From an uncultured Oscillospiraceae bacterium (GTDB lineage Bacteria; Bacillota; Clostridia; Oscillospirales; Oscillospiraceae), in assembly GCA_947632175.1 (NCBI GenBank), contig CANROC010000009.1, positions 1-64,000 of the forward strand: a DNA stretch of 64,000 bases. The letters are read 5' to 3'. The notes beneath the pieces are model-generated. The model made no database searches, was not told the DNA's origin, and saw only the letters and a program-made list of their open reading frames with translations. A program made the translations under genes and the position numbers. Shown here in pieces: positions 25,120-33,680 of this stretch (position 1 is the stretch's first letter; every line of letters starts with the position of its first letter).

Positions 25120-26448
25120 TTACTCCAGGGCCGCGACCCTTTTCTCCAAAGCCTCCAGGTCTCTTTCCAACTGTAAAATGACCGTTCCTCTCATGTAGGT
25201 AAGATCCTGCGCCACACCAGCGGCGGCGGACTGCGCCTCCGAGGCCGCCGTCTCCGCCGCGCCCACCCGCGACGTGAGCGCCGTGATCTTCCCGTTCAGC
25301 TCGTCCCCCGTCTCCTGGACGAAGCCCTTGATGTATTCCTCCAGCGCCGTCCCGCCCACGGTGACGTCCCCGTTCAGCGCCGCCCCGGCCTGGGCGGTGA
25401 GAAGTCCCTGGACGTTCACGGCCCCCTTCATGGTCGTCTCCGCCTCCGCCGTCAGCGCCCTTTTGACCGTCAGCGCCCCGGTCAGCTCCGTGTCCCCGGA
25501 GAGCTCCAGCTTCCCGCCGGCCTCCAGCCGCATGTCCCCGGCGCTCCTGATATCCACGCTGGCTCCCCAGGCGTAAAGTAGATCGATCGCCTCCAGCGAC
25601 ATCTTCCCGGCGGAGTGGAGCTTGAGGTGGAAGGTCACGCCGTGGACCGTCGTGGTGTATACGAAAAGCCTGTATTTTCCCTCGTTCTCGTCCCCGGCCC
25701 CCCGGTCGTCCAGCTTCACGCCGCCGGCCTCGTTGACCGCCTCCAGGTAGGAAAAGATGAGCCGCCCCGTGACGGTCCCGTCCGCCTTCAGGATGCAGAC
25801 GAACCTGCACCCCTCGATATCGATGGCCTTGATGGTCCCCGTCTTAATGTTGGCCCCGTTGATGGTGGTGGTCCCCTCCCCCTCCAGGTCCGTGTACGTC
25901 ACCGTCCCCGTGAAGGATATGGTCTGCGAACTGATCCCCACCCCGTTCGCCGTCAGGGTGATGCTGGAGCTGGAATACCCGTTGCTCACCTCCAGCCTCA
26001 TCCCCAGCACCGTCGCCGTAAGGGACGTGATGTTCCCGTCAAGATCGGACACGCTGGCCGCCAGCCCGTCCGCGCGAGCGTCCAGCCGCGTCACGTTCCC
26101 GTAGAGATCCTCCACGCTGACGCCCAACCCGTCCGCCCTGGCGTCCAGCCGCGTCACGTTCCCGTAAAGGTCCTGCACGCTCAGATCCGTCCCGTCCGCC
26201 CGGACCTCCAGGTTCGTCACATGCCCGTTGGTGTCCTCCAGCGCCACAGCCAGCGGCGTCCGGATGTACGTGACGATCCCGTCAAACTCCGTTTCATTAA
26301 AGTTCTCCCGCCCCAGGTTCCCCAGCGTATACCGCAGCTGCTCGTTCAACAGAAAAAGGTGGTCCAGCACCTCCCTGTTGATCCTCTCCTGCGGCTTCCC
26401 CCGGATATCCGGAAAGGAGCTATCCACCTCCAGCAAACTCCCCGGCAT
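25120..26448 (-). CDS. Tail fibre or tail-tip protein
   Basis: A 442-residue protein. The N-terminal 60 residues (HLFLLNEQLRYTLGNLG) look like a virion attachment helix. Three tandem repeats follow with DLYGNVTRLDARADGL, then beta-rich segments (ITLTANGVGISSQTISFTG, KMSLEAIDLLYAWGASVDIR) typical of trimeric fibres, and a C-terminal coiled coil. The same organisation occurs in siphovirus tail-tip and podovirus fibre proteins. An AAAGGAG site fixes the start. It lies directly after the lysis cassette. Confidence 0.6.
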   Translation of the reverse strand: MPGSLLEVDSSFPDIRGKPQERINREVLDHLFLLNEQLRYTLGNLGRENFNETEFDGIVTYIRTPLAVALEDTNGHVTNLEVRADGTDLSVQDLYGNVTRLDARADGLGVSVEDLYGNVTRLDARADGLAASVSDLDGNITSLTATVLGMRLEVSNGYSSSSITLTANGVGISSQTISFTGTVTYTDLEGEGTTTINGANIKTGTIKAIDIEGCRFVCILKADGTVTGRLIFSYLEAVNEAGGVKLDDRGAGDENEGKYRLFVYTTTVHGVTFHLKLHSAGKMSLEAIDLLYAWGASVDIRSAGDMRLEAGGKLELSGDTELTGALTVKRALTAEAETTMKGAVNVQGLLTAQAGAALNGDVTVGGTALEEYIKGFVQETGDELNGKITALTSRVGAAETAASEAQSAAAGVAQDLTYMRGTVILQLERDLEALEKRVAALE

Positions 26449-26472
26449 CTCTTTTCTCCTTTCTCAAGCCTC

Positions 26473-26646
26473 CCTGTAGGGGCGGGTTCAAAACCCGCCC
26501 GCTCTTCTTCGATGAGCTGTCGCGAAGCGACTGAGGGATCGAACCCCCCGTCAACCGCCCGCCTCCCTGTAGGGGCGGGTTCAAAACCCGCCCGCTCTTC
26601 CCGGTACCAACCTGTTACCAGCGGGCGGGTCTGGGACCCGCCCCTA
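26473..26646. repeat. REP-like palindromic repeat cluster
   Basis: Two copies of the CCTGTAGGGGCGGGTT unit (26473 and 26566) flank a TGTCGCGAAGCGACTGAGGG hairpin of a second class that also occurs near 34708. The last bases coincide with the holin stop codon, so the repeat starts exactly where the coding sequence ends. No other gene is present. Confidence 0.75.
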
Positions 26647-26820
26647 CTCCTCCCTCTTCGTCGACTGGATCCCGAAGTAGAACGCCAGAACGGACGCGTA
26701 CACCGTCATGAACTCAGACGGCAGCGTCCCCCGGATCACCAGCACCGCGAACACCACCGTCAGGATGACGGTGACGATGCTCTTCACCGTCAAAAGCCTA
26801 TCACATATTTTCTCGATCAT
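26644..26820 (-). CDS. Small phage holin-like membrane protein
   Basis: A 58-residue protein, MIEKICDRLLTV with one or two hydrophobic segments (IVTVILTVVFAVLVIR and VYASVLAFYFGI) and a charged C-terminus STKREE. Size and layout match small holins of Firmicutes phages. GGAGG lies 6 bases upstream and the ATG overlaps the stop of the preceding gene (ATGA). A holin would permeabilise the membrane so that the endolysin, encoded two genes upstream, reaches the wall. Confidence 0.65.
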   Translation of the reverse strand: MIEKICDRLLTVKSIVTVILTVVFAVLVIRGTLPSEFMTVYASVLAFYFGIQSTKREE

Positions 26821-27095
26821 ATTGAACCTCCAAAATTAGATTTGTCCGATTCGTCCTGTGTCTCTGCGGTCCTCCGCCCGGTCACATCCGACCCGAAGAT
26901 CTGTCGCAGCGCCACGACCAGCAGCTCCCCGCCCCAAAAGGCGAACAGCGCCGAGATGACGCCCGCTGGCATCACCGTTTTGAGCCGGTGGTATTCCCAA
27001 ACGACGCACCCCGTGACCAATAGCGCCACCACCACGCAAACCGTGATAACCACGTTCGCAAAGGTAACCTTTCCCTTTTTCTCATGCCTGTTCAT
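26817..27095 (-). CDS. Small membrane protein of the lysis cassette
   Basis: A 92-residue protein with a basic start (MNRHEKKGK), two hydrophobic segments (about residues 12-33 and 41-60) and a polar C-terminus. It is overlapped by four bases at both ends (endolysin upstream, holin downstream), so translation is probably coupled. It could be a second holin or an antiholin. Confidence 0.6.
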   Translation of the reverse strand: MNRHEKKGKVTFANVVITVCVVVALLVTGCVVWEYHRLKTVMPAGVISALFAFWGGELLVVALRQIFGSDVTGRRTAETQDESDKSNFGGSI

Positions 27096-27874
27096 TCTCC
27101 CCGAGCCTTCTTCAAGGTCCGCAGGTTCATGATGGCGCTCTCATACCGCGTGGTGAGCCGCGTGGGCTCGCTCCCGTCGGTGATGCCCCGCGCCACCGCC
27201 TCGGCATACTCCCCCTGCTCCTCCACCCACTGGGGCGGCTTCTGGCTCAGAAGGTACTCATTGAGCCTCTTGAAAATTTCCTCGCCTGTCATATCCTCAT
27301 CCTCCTCATCCTCGGCCGGCGCCAGCGACCAATCAGGCCGCCCGTAGCCGGCGATACGGTTGTATGTCAGCGCGTAGCTTTTGCGGGCCACGCCCCCGCC
27401 GTTTGCGACGACGCCGGAGGCCCCGGAGGTGTTGCCCTCGACGGTGTACACCCTCTGGCCGTCCGACCGCTCCACAAGCCCCACATGGGCCCAGCTTTTG
27501 AGGTCCTTTTTCCGGAAAAAAATCAGGTCCCCCGGCTGCGGTCCCGAGGCAAGGAACCGACCGGCGCTCTTGAAATACCCCGTCAGGTACGTCACGCTCG
27601 CCGCCAGGCTCTTCCTGGGGAGGTGCAGCATCGCCATGGCCGTCCGATCGCCGAACACCTGTACGAACGGCCAAATGGCAAAGGTGGTACACCACTCGTG
27701 CCCGTTCTTCGGCCCGTTGAAGATATCCCCCACGGCGTCCAGGTCCCGGGCGTACTTGGTCCAGTTCCCGCTCCCGGCGTTGGCCGTCTTGTCGTCCAGC
27801 TGGGCGTTGGACCGCTTCTCCAGATACCCAACTTCCGCCATGGCAACGGACAGGAGCTTTTCTACAGCCGTCAC
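27092..27874 (-). CDS. Endolysin with CHAP-type amidase domain
   Basis: A 260-residue lysin. The CHAP/NlpC-like catalytic part has Cys in HEWCTTFAIWP and His in SWAHVGLVE, followed by YTVEGNTSG. After an acidic linker (EDEEDED) a short C-terminal wall-binding-like part reads ARGITDGSEPTRLTTRYE, like an SLH or peptidoglycan-anchoring motif. The long open frame continues upstream, but the start is GTG at 27874: AAGGTGG precedes it and it overlaps the upstream stop as GTGA. It should cleave peptidoglycan peptides or the amide bond during lysis. Confidence 0.8.
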   Translation of the reverse strand: MTAVEKLLSVAMAEVGYLEKRSNAQLDDKTANAGSGNWTKYARDLDAVGDIFNGPKNGHEWCTTFAIWPFVQVFGDRTAMAMLHLPRKSLAASVTYLTGYFKSAGRFLASGPQPGDLIFFRKKDLKSWAHVGLVERSDGQRVYTVEGNTSGASGVVANGGGVARKSYALTYNRIAGYGRPDWSLAPAEDEEDEDMTGEEIFKRLNEYLLSQKPPQWVEEQGEYAEAVARGITDGSEPTRLTTRYESAIMNLRTLKKARGE

Positions 27875-28098
27875 GGTTCCACCTTCCTTTCCAGGTCCTC
27901 TATCCGGTGGTTCGCCACCTTGATCTGCTCCTCGACCACCGGCATACGCTCCGCGAAGTGGTTGTGCCTGTCCACCTTCGCCTCCAGCTGCTTCAATCGG
28001 TAGGCGATGAGCGCCCCGGACTTCCGGTTCGACACCCACACCCCCAAAAACGCCAGCCCCCCGGTGATGAGCGCCACTATAATGCTTGTCCAGTCCAT
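27871..28098 (-). CDS. Membrane-anchored coiled-coil protein, holin-associated
   Basis: A 75-residue protein with one N-terminal transmembrane helix (IIVALITGGLAFLGVWV) and a C-terminal coiled coil ending EEQIKVANHRIEDLERKVEP. This type is common immediately before phage endolysins in Firmicutes and resembles haemolysin XhlA-like accessory proteins in layout. The ATG at 28098 has AAAGGG upstream; an in-frame start at 28122 lies within the hicA promoter and is less likely. Confidence 0.65.
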   Translation of the reverse strand: MDWTSIIVALITGGLAFLGVWVSNRKSGALIAYRLKQLEAKVDRHNHFAERMPVVEEQIKVANHRIEDLERKVEP

Positions 28099-28115
28099 AA
28101 AGTTTACCCTTTCTG

Positions 28116-28144
28116 TTGACAAATGCGCATTTAATGCGTATAAT
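28116..28144 (+). promoter_or_regulatory. Promoter of hicAB
   Basis: Perfect TTGACA (28116-28121) and TATAAT (28139-28144) with 17-base spacing, 20 bases before hicA. The spacer contains the palindrome ATGCGCAT and a second partial ATGCGT copy, a plausible HicB operator. Confidence 0.8.
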
Positions 28145-28163
28145 AATCCTGTGAGGTGGTCGC

Positions 28164-28337
28164 ATGAAACGCAGAGATTTGATAAAACTACTTGAAAGAA
28201 ACGGCTGGTGGCTCAAGCGCAACGGAGGCGACCACGACATTTATACAGACGGCGTCGCGAACGAGCCCATATCCCGGCAGAGGGAGATCAAGGAGGCGGT
28301 CGCGCAGGCGATCATACGGCGGCGCGGCCTCAAATGA
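28164..28337 (+). CDS. hicA: HicA-family mRNA interferase toxin
   Basis: A 57-residue protein that matches the HicA fold: MKRRDLIKLLERNGWW, then LKRNGGDHDIYTDG with the catalytic His at residue 24, then PISRQREI. HicA toxins bind and cleave mRNA in a ribosome-independent way and are neutralised by HicB. The gene is encoded against the surrounding late operon, with its own promoter and terminator, and its antitoxin is 31 bases downstream. The GAGGTGG site is 7 bases before the ATG. Confidence 0.9.
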   Translation: MKRRDLIKLLERNGWWLKRNGGDHDIYTDGVANEPISRQREIKEAVAQAIIRRRGLK

Positions 28338-28368
28338 CCCGGCGGCAAATTTGAAAGGAGCGATCATC

Positions 28369-28758
28369 ATGACCTATGTATACCCTGTTGTTTTTACCGA
28401 TCTCGGCGACGGATATATGGCCTATGTCCCCGACCTGCAGATCAACACCCAGGGCGATTCCCTGGCGGAGGCCATCTCCATGGCGCGGGACGCCATCGGC
28501 CTCACCGGCATCACCATGCAGGACGACGGCACTTCCATCCCCGCCCCGTCCGCGCTGACGTCCGTGGACCACGGAGACAATGAATTTGTCTCCATGGTGG
28601 ACATCGACTTCGACGCCTACCGCCGCGCCAACGATCTGCGGGCCGTGCGCAAGAACGTCACCGTCCCCGGCTACCTCAACGACCTCGCCGAAAGAGCCGG
28701 CGTCAACTTCTCCCAGGTCCTCCAGGAGGGCCTGCGGGAAAAGCTAGGCGTCCACTGA
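28369..28758 (+). CDS. hicB: HicB-family antitoxin
   Basis: A 129-residue protein. Residues 1-65 form the partial RNase H-like HicB domain (YPVVFTDLGDGYMAYVPDL, then TQGDSLAEAISMARDAIGL). The C-terminus (KNVTVPGYLNDLAERAGVNF, then SQVLQEGLREKLG) is a DNA-binding ribbon-helix-helix or HTH segment, so it probably represses its own promoter. AAAGGAG lies before the ATG at 28369; the frame extends upstream but overlaps hicA. Confidence 0.9.
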   Translation: MTYVYPVVFTDLGDGYMAYVPDLQINTQGDSLAEAISMARDAIGLTGITMQDDGTSIPAPSALTSVDHGDNEFVSMVDIDFDAYRRANDLRAVRKNVTVPGYLNDLAERAGVNFSQVLQEGLREKLGVH

Positions 28759-28786
28759 CCCCCTCCCCCCGGAGGGGGATTTTTTT
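28759..28786 (+). terminator. Intrinsic terminator of hicAB
   Basis: CCCCCTCC and GGAGGGGG form a perfect stem directly after the hicB stop, followed by ATTTTTTTA. Confidence 0.85.
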
Positions 28787-28787
28787 A

Positions 28788-28870
28788 CGGGACGGCGGTT
28801 TTGTTGTCCCCTCGTCCTGACCTCCCCCTGGAGGAGGTTAGGGACGGGAGGGCAGCCCCTGCGCCCATCG
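28788..28870. repeat. REP-like palindromic repeats between hicB and the fibre gene
   Basis: GGGACGG..CCTCCCCCTGGAGGAGG..GGGACGGG hairpins of the same style as those at 23020-23136. No gene fits in this spacer. Confidence 0.5.
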
Positions 28871-28871
28871 T

Positions 28872-31760
28872 TCATTCGGCCATTGCGTCCTTAAACAACA
28901 GCCGCGCCGACCCATCGAACTCCAGTATTTCGCCGAGTCCCTCGACGGAGACGGTATAGGTCTCGCCGCCAAGGCTTGTTTTCACATAAAAGCCCAGCGT
29001 TCTCAGCTCCACGCCGATCCCCTGCTCTTCTGCGGAGGTCCTCAGCTGACAGGGAACGGTCACCTGGCCGTCATCGCCGCTGCCCCACGCCCAGGCAACG
29101 CTCTCTCTGGGGTCTGAGGGGATGAACAGCGCCGGAGCGTCGATCTTCAACCCACCGAGAGAGGCCCCTGTGACCTGGTCCATAACGGAAAAATCGATCT
29201 CCAGCAGTCCTGTCTTCTTAAAATCGAAGTCCTCGGGGACAGCCGCGCTAAAGATGAGAGCCGTCTGGTCGTCATACGAGCGCGCAAAGTCCATAACGTC
29301 GCGGTTTTCTCTGACGTACCTCTTGTCCGCCTTGTCTGGCTCAAGGTAATCCGTCCCCGCCACCGCCTCCTCCACCGTCTTCCCGTTGCCCTTTAGGAGC
29401 CCGTTAAGCGCCGTCTTCGTGCTCGCGCTCAGCTCGTTCGGCCCGGCGGGACCCTGTTCTCCGGGGACGCCCTGCTCGCCCGCCGGGCCCGTGGGACCGG
29501 CCGGCCCGGCGGGACCGGGAGCGCCGTCCTTGCCCGGAGTCCCCGGTTCGCCTTGTTCTCCCGGCGCGCCCTGCGCTCCGTCCTTGCCGGCCGGCCCCGT
29601 CTCTCCCCGGTCGCCCTTGAGCTTCCCGGCGTTCAGCTTCTCCTGGAACGTCTCCCCGTCCTCAAAGGCGATATCTCCCGCTCCCAGGGTCACGTCCTCC
29701 GAAAGTACTTTCCCGTTTACCGTCCTGGCGGCGGGGACCGCCCCGATCTCCTCGGCGGTGGGCGTCCAGGTATCCGGCCTTGCGTGGATCTGCTCCGCCG
29801 TCACGCCGTGTGGATTGTCCGTGTTTCCCGTGTGCGCCTTGAGGTCCGCGTTGGTGGCGAAGTCCCCACTCACGATCTCCTCGGCCTTGCTGGCCGCGTC
29901 CTCCGCCCGCTGGGCGCTGTCCGCCGCAGCCGTCCGGCTCTCCGACGCTGCCTGGGCGCTGGCCTGGGCGCTCTCCTGGCTCCCCGCCGCCGCCTCGGCG
30001 CTTTTCTGTGCCTCCCCTGCCTTTGCGGAAGCGGTAGAAGCGGCGCTCTTTGCCTCGTCCCGCGCCGCCTCCGCCGCCGTCCGGGCCTCCAGGACCCCGT
30101 CCCTGGCCGTCTCGGCGGCCTGGGCGGCCTCCGAAGCCCTCGCCGCGCTCCCCGCCGCCTCGTCCGCGCTGGTCCCGGCGGCGTCCTCCGACGCCTTTGC
30201 CGCCTCCTGGGATTCTTTCGCCGCGTCCTCCGATGCTTTCGCTTTCTCGGCGCTTTGAGCGGCCTCCCCGGCCTTTTTCGCGGCGGTGGTGCTGGCGGCC
30301 TCCGCCTCGTCCTTCGCCGCCACAGCGGCCTTCTGGGCCTCCACAGCGGCGTCCCTGGCCGTCTCGGCGGTCCCGGCGCTCTCCGCGGCGCCTGACGCGC
30401 TCTTCGCCGCCTCCTGGGCGCTGGCCCCGGCGGCGTCCTCCGACGCCTTCGCCGCGTCCTGGGATGCCTTCGCCGCGTCCTCGCTTTCCTTCGCCGCCCC
30501 GGCGCTGGTCTCAGCCGCCTGGGCGCTGGCGGCGGCGCTGTCGGAAAGCTCCTGGAGCTGCGCTCTCACGTCCCCGGCCGCGCTTCCCGCCGCCGCTTCC
30601 GCTCTCTGAGCCGCGTCCTCCGCCTTTCCGGCGCTGGCCGCCGCCGCTTCCTTACTCTCCCCTGCCTTCGTCTCGTAGGCTTTGGCCTCTCCGGCGCTGC
30701 TTGCCGCAGCCTTGGCGCTCCCGGCTGCGTCCTCCTTGGCGCTATCGGCCTGCGTGGCCGAAGCCGCCGCCTTGCCGGCGCTCTCCTCCGCCGCGCTCTC
30801 GGACCGCTTCGCCTCCATCTGGCTCTCGGCGGCCGCCGCCGCAAAGCCTCCGGCGTTGCCGGCGAACTCCTGGGCGCTCTGAGCGGCGCTTTCGGTCCTG
30901 TCCACCAGCGTCCCGACCCGCTCCTCGATGCCCTGGGCCGTCTCCCTGGCGGCTGTATCGGCGGCGCTCTCGGCCCGCGCCGCCGCCTCCTGTGCGCTTT
31001 TCGCGCCGGCGGCGGCCTCGTCTCTGGCCGTCCCGGCCTCCCGCACCATCGCCCCCAGCAGCTCCCCGGCATCGCTCGCGGCCTTGTCCGCCGCGTTCTT
31101 TGCCGCCGCCTCCGCCCTGTCGGCGTGTCCCTTGGCGCTTTTCTCAAGGTCCCCGGCCTCCTCGGCGCTTGCCTCGGCCCCGGCCCTGGCGCTCTCGGCT
31201 CCCATGCGGGCGCTCCTGGCGTCCTCGGCCATTTGCGCGGCGCTCCCGGCGCTCTCCCCGGCGTTCCTAGCGCTTTGTCCCGCCGCCTCGGCCAGAGCCT
31301 GCGCCCCATCCCGCGCCGTCTCCGCCCCGGCCCTGTCCCGACCGGCGGCGGTAGCGGCGTCCAGGGCCGCGTTTTCGCTCTCCTTGGCCGCGCTCCTGGC
31401 CGTCTCCGCCCTCCCGGCGTCCGTGGCCGCTCCGGCGGCGCTTTTCGCGGCCTCCCCGGCGGAGGCCTTCGCCTCGTCCCGGTACCCCTGGGCCTCGGCC
31501 AGCGTCCGGCTGACCACCTCGCCCTGGAGGTCCGCTATCTCCAAAAGATCCCGCCACGGCTCCTCGCTCGACTCATGCCGCCACTGGATCTTTTTACTCT
31601 CCTCGTCATACCGAAGCTCAACACTGTCTCCCTTCGCCCCGGTGAGCGATTCGAGCCACTCCTCCTCGCTCCCCTTAAAGCCGTGCTTCACCGCCAGCCC
31701 GTAGGCCGTCAGGTAATACCCCCGCCAGGGCTCTCCCCCGTTCTGATAGCTTCTGTTCAC
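28872..31760 (-). CDS. Long tail fibre with coiled-coil shaft and collagen-like segment
   Basis: A 962-residue fibre. The N-terminus ([19 protein letters not shown], then [11 protein letters not shown]) is a common Firmicutes phage fibre attachment domain. Residues about 90-640 are almost entirely Ala/Glu/Ser/Lys helix, with two related blocks of about 110 residues. Residues about 714-775 are Gly-X-Y triplets ([20 protein letters not shown]). The last 110 residues are a beta-rich head, the likely receptor-binding part. It starts at GTG with AAAGGAG upstream. No reverse transcriptase or template repeat was seen near it, so no diversity-generating system. Confidence 0.8.
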   Translation of the reverse strand: MNRSYQNGGEPWRGYYLTAYGLAVKHGFKGSEEEWLESLTGAKGDSVELRYDEESKKIQWRHESSEEPWRDLLEIADLQGEVVSRTLAEAQGYRDEAKASAGEAAKSAAGAATDAGRAETARSAAKESENAALDAATAAGRDRAGAETARDGAQALAEAAGQSARNAGESAGSAAQMAEDARSARMGAESARAGAEASAEEAGDLEKSAKGHADRAEAAAKNAADKAASDAGELLGAMVREAGTARDEAAAGAKSAQEAAARAESAADTAARETAQGIEERVGTLVDRTESAAQSAQEFAGNAGGFAAAAAESQMEAKRSESAAEESAGKAAASATQADSAKEDAAGSAKAAASSAGEAKAYETKAGESKEAAAASAGKAEDAAQRAEAAAGSAAGDVRAQLQELSDSAAASAQAAETSAGAAKESEDAAKASQDAAKASEDAAGASAQEAAKSASGAAESAGTAETARDAAVEAQKAAVAAKDEAEAASTTAAKKAGEAAQSAEKAKASEDAAKESQEAAKASEDAAGTSADEAAGSAARASEAAQAAETARDGVLEARTAAEAARDEAKSAASTASAKAGEAQKSAEAAAGSQESAQASAQAASESRTAAADSAQRAEDAASKAEEIVSGDFATNADLKAHTGNTDNPHGVTAEQIHARPDTWTPTAEEIGAVPAARTVNGKVLSEDVTLGAGDIAFEDGETFQEKLNAGKLKGDRGETGPAGKDGAQGAPGEQGEPGTPGKDGAPGPAGPAGPTGPAGEQGVPGEQGPAGPNELSASTKTALNGLLKGNGKTVEEAVAGTDYLEPDKADKRYVRENRDVMDFARSYDDQTALIFSAAVPEDFDFKKTGLLEIDFSVMDQVTGASLGGLKIDAPALFIPSDPRESVAWAWGSGDDGQVTVPCQLRTSAEEQGIGVELRTLGFYVKTSLGGETYTVSVEGLGEILEFDGSARLLFKDAMAE

Positions 31761-31775
31761 GCCCTCGCTCCTTTC

Positions 31776-32141
31776 TCACTGTTCCCCGGCAAACCGCCCG
31801 TGTGTATCCGCCGGCCTGTACATATCCGCAAACCATCCCGCGAACTCCCGCCACATGCCGTTGAACATGGCCATGGTGTTCTGGTACTGGTCATATTCCC
31901 CATGCTCAAAGTCTATCCTGGCCTTCAAGTACGCCTCATAGAGCTTATCATGTGGCGGGAGGACAAGGAGCTCCAGCTCCCCGTCCTCCACTCCGTAGGT
32001 GACGATCTCCTCCGGAGCCAGCAGAAGGACCTGCGTCTGGACCATCCCCTCCGCCTCATTGAGCCACCTCACCTTATCGGCAAAGTCAAACTCATTCGGC
32101 TTCACCCGGTCCACATTTTCAATGACTTCCTTGAGCTTCAT
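31776..32141 (-). CDS. Head-tail adaptor-like phage protein
   Basis: A 121-residue helical protein with DKVRWLNEAEGMVQTQVL near the N-terminus and YLKARIDFEHGEYDQYQNTM near the C-terminus. Length, helical pattern and location directly after the capsid gene fit head-completion or connector proteins (HK97 gp6 / P22 gp4 position). There is no diagnostic residue, so the call is by synteny. The AAGGAGG site is strong. Confidence 0.5.
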   Translation of the reverse strand: MKLKEVIENVDRVKPNEFDFADKVRWLNEAEGMVQTQVLLLAPEEIVTYGVEDGELELLVLPPHDKLYEAYLKARIDFEHGEYDQYQNTMAMFNGMWREFAGWFADMYRPADTHGRFAGEQ

Positions 32142-32165
32142 AGTCCTCCTTCTCCCTCCGGTTCA

Positions 32166-32219
32166 ATATTCTCTTAACCTCCCCCTGGGGGAGGTGGCGC
32201 CGCAGCGCCGGAAGGGTCC
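32166..32219. repeat. REP-like repeat after the capsid gene
   Basis: CCTCCCCCTGGGGGAGG followed by GGCGCCGCAGCGCC. This is the unit also found at 41366-41412 and, in variant form, at 47790-47818 and 48146-48175. Confidence 0.75.
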
Positions 32220-33233
32220 TTACGCGCTCTTCAGCTGCGTCCCGCCTGTGACGCCGCCCACGCAGGCGAAGCGCCAGTCGTTGAACGTGGCGGAGAACCG
32301 TGCCCGGCCCAGCCACTCGTTGGCGTCGTTGTGGGCGACCTCGCTGCGCACCTCCAGCTTCACCCGGTCGGTCCACAGCGCCCCGCCGTAGGTCTTGTTG
32401 TACCCGGAATCCATGAGGATCCAGGGGGCCGTGTCGGACTTGGGCAGCAGCTCCTTGAGGTAGCTGGAGATGATCACCCTCCAGCGCCCGTACTGGAAGT
32501 TGAAGGCGTTGTTGCCCGTGGTGGGCTCCTTGTCCGCGCCGATAGCCGCCAGCACCGCCGTCATCAGGTCCGGGTCGTCGGGGATGAGAATGGTGTCCGG
32601 CGCCACGGCCAGCAGCTCCCCGTTGTCCCCCTTGAAGTGGTGCATGGCCACCTCCGCCCGCGTCAGCGCGTCCAGGCTGAACGCGTCGGAGAAGCAGTTG
32701 GACTGCTTGAGCTTCTCGTCCACCTTCGCCGGATGCTTGGTGGAGAATACCGTCTCCTTGTCGGCTGAGCGGATGTCGAAGGTCTTGTCCTTGTGGGAAA
32801 ACTCCTTCTTCTGAGCGACGGCGCTGGCATACGCCTGGATGCCGAAGATCTCCCGCCCCCTGTAGTAGGCCGTGGTGAAGGCCGTGGGCTGCTTCTTCAG
32901 GTCCATGAGCTTCCCGTCCTCGATGGCCTCCTTGGAGACGGAAAAGCTCTGCTTCCACGTCTCGTACTCCAGGAACTTCTTGAAGCCCTCCTGGAAGGAT
33001 GTGCGCGGGTACTCCCCGTTCTCGCCCACCGGCTCGAAGCCGTCCATGGCCGTCATGGTGACGATGGCGTCCACCGCGTTCTTGCTGGTGTCCATGAGGA
33101 AGAGGTGCGGCAGAAGGCTCGCCTTCTCGAACTCCTCCCCTCTCTTCTCGATAAACCTCTTGATGGGGGCCTGGATCTTGCCGAACACGCTGTCCTGCAG
33201 CCCGCTCCCCTCGGTAAACGTGATTCCTGCCAT
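32220..33233 (-). CDS. Major capsid protein
   Basis: A 337-residue protein with an N-terminal helical arm (DSVFGKIQAPIKRFIEKRGE), central mixed alpha/beta part and C-terminal WLGRARFSATFNDWRFACVG. It lies between the decoration and adaptor genes, in the order scaffold, decoration, capsid known from tailed phages. Size and position fit an HK97-fold capsid subunit. GGGAGA lies before the ATG. No cleaved pro-domain is evident; the scaffold is a separate gene. Confidence 0.75.
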   Translation of the reverse strand: MAGITFTEGSGLQDSVFGKIQAPIKRFIEKRGEEFEKASLLPHLFLMDTSKNAVDAIVTMTAMDGFEPVGENGEYPRTSFQEGFKKFLEYETWKQSFSVSKEAIEDGKLMDLKKQPTAFTTAYYRGREIFGIQAYASAVAQKKEFSHKDKTFDIRSADKETVFSTKHPAKVDEKLKQSNCFSDAFSLDALTRAEVAMHHFKGDNGELLAVAPDTILIPDDPDLMTAVLAAIGADKEPTTGNNAFNFQYGRWRVIISSYLKELLPKSDTAPWILMDSGYNKTYGGALWTDRVKLEVRSEVAHNDANEWLGRARFSATFNDWRFACVGGVTGGTQLKSA

Positions 33234-33254
33234 ATCTTACTCTCCCTTCTTCCT

Positions 33255-33665
33255 TTACTCGGCGGAGGCCGCCGCGCCGAACCTGACGCGCATCATGGCC
33301 CCGTCCTCGTCGCTGTCCTTGTAGACGACCTCGGCGCACCCGCCGGTGGTGGTCGTCACCTTCATGCCGTCCGTGTGGAGCTGCACCTTGTCCCCCACGT
33401 TGACGGAGTCAGGCGCGCCCTCACTGGCCGTCTCGAAGATGATATCGGAGCCGGCCCGGATCACCGGGATCAGCTCCCCCTCTTCGCAGGGCGCCTCGCG
33501 CTCGCACATGCTCACGTACCGCACCTCGTCGGCGGCGGTGGCCGTCTTGAGCTTTCCCTCCTCCGTCTTCAGCGCCATCCCCACCTTGGGGGTGAGCTCG
33601 GCGGAGGCCGCCAGATACTCATGGGGCGGGTTGCGCCCGTCATCCACCGTGTGGATCAAAAACAT
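33255..33665 (-). CDS. Capsid decoration-like protein
   Basis: A 136-residue beta-rich protein (FLIHTVDDGRNPPHEYL, then GELIPVIRAGSDIIFE, then VNVGDKVQLHTDGMKV). The small beta-barrel pattern and its position between scaffold and capsid fit a head decoration or stabilising protein. ATG at 33665 has GGGAGG eight bases upstream; the frame opens earlier at a TTG with no site. Confidence 0.55.
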   Translation of the reverse strand: MFLIHTVDDGRNPPHEYLAASAELTPKVGMALKTEEGKLKTATAADEVRYVSMCEREAPCEEGELIPVIRAGSDIIFETASEGAPDSVNVGDKVQLHTDGMKVTTTTGGCAEVVYKDSDEDGAMMRVRFGAAASAE

Positions 33666-33680
33666 GTTCAAAACCTCCCT

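Noticed and set aside
22885-26646. CRISPR array, suggested by repeated palindromic units
   Set aside because: The units are of several kinds, unevenly spaced, and not separated by unique spacers of constant length; no cas gene is present.
28872-31760. Diversity-generating retroelement acting on the tail fibre
   Set aside because: No reverse transcriptase, no template/variable repeat pair and no C-type-lectin-like end were found.
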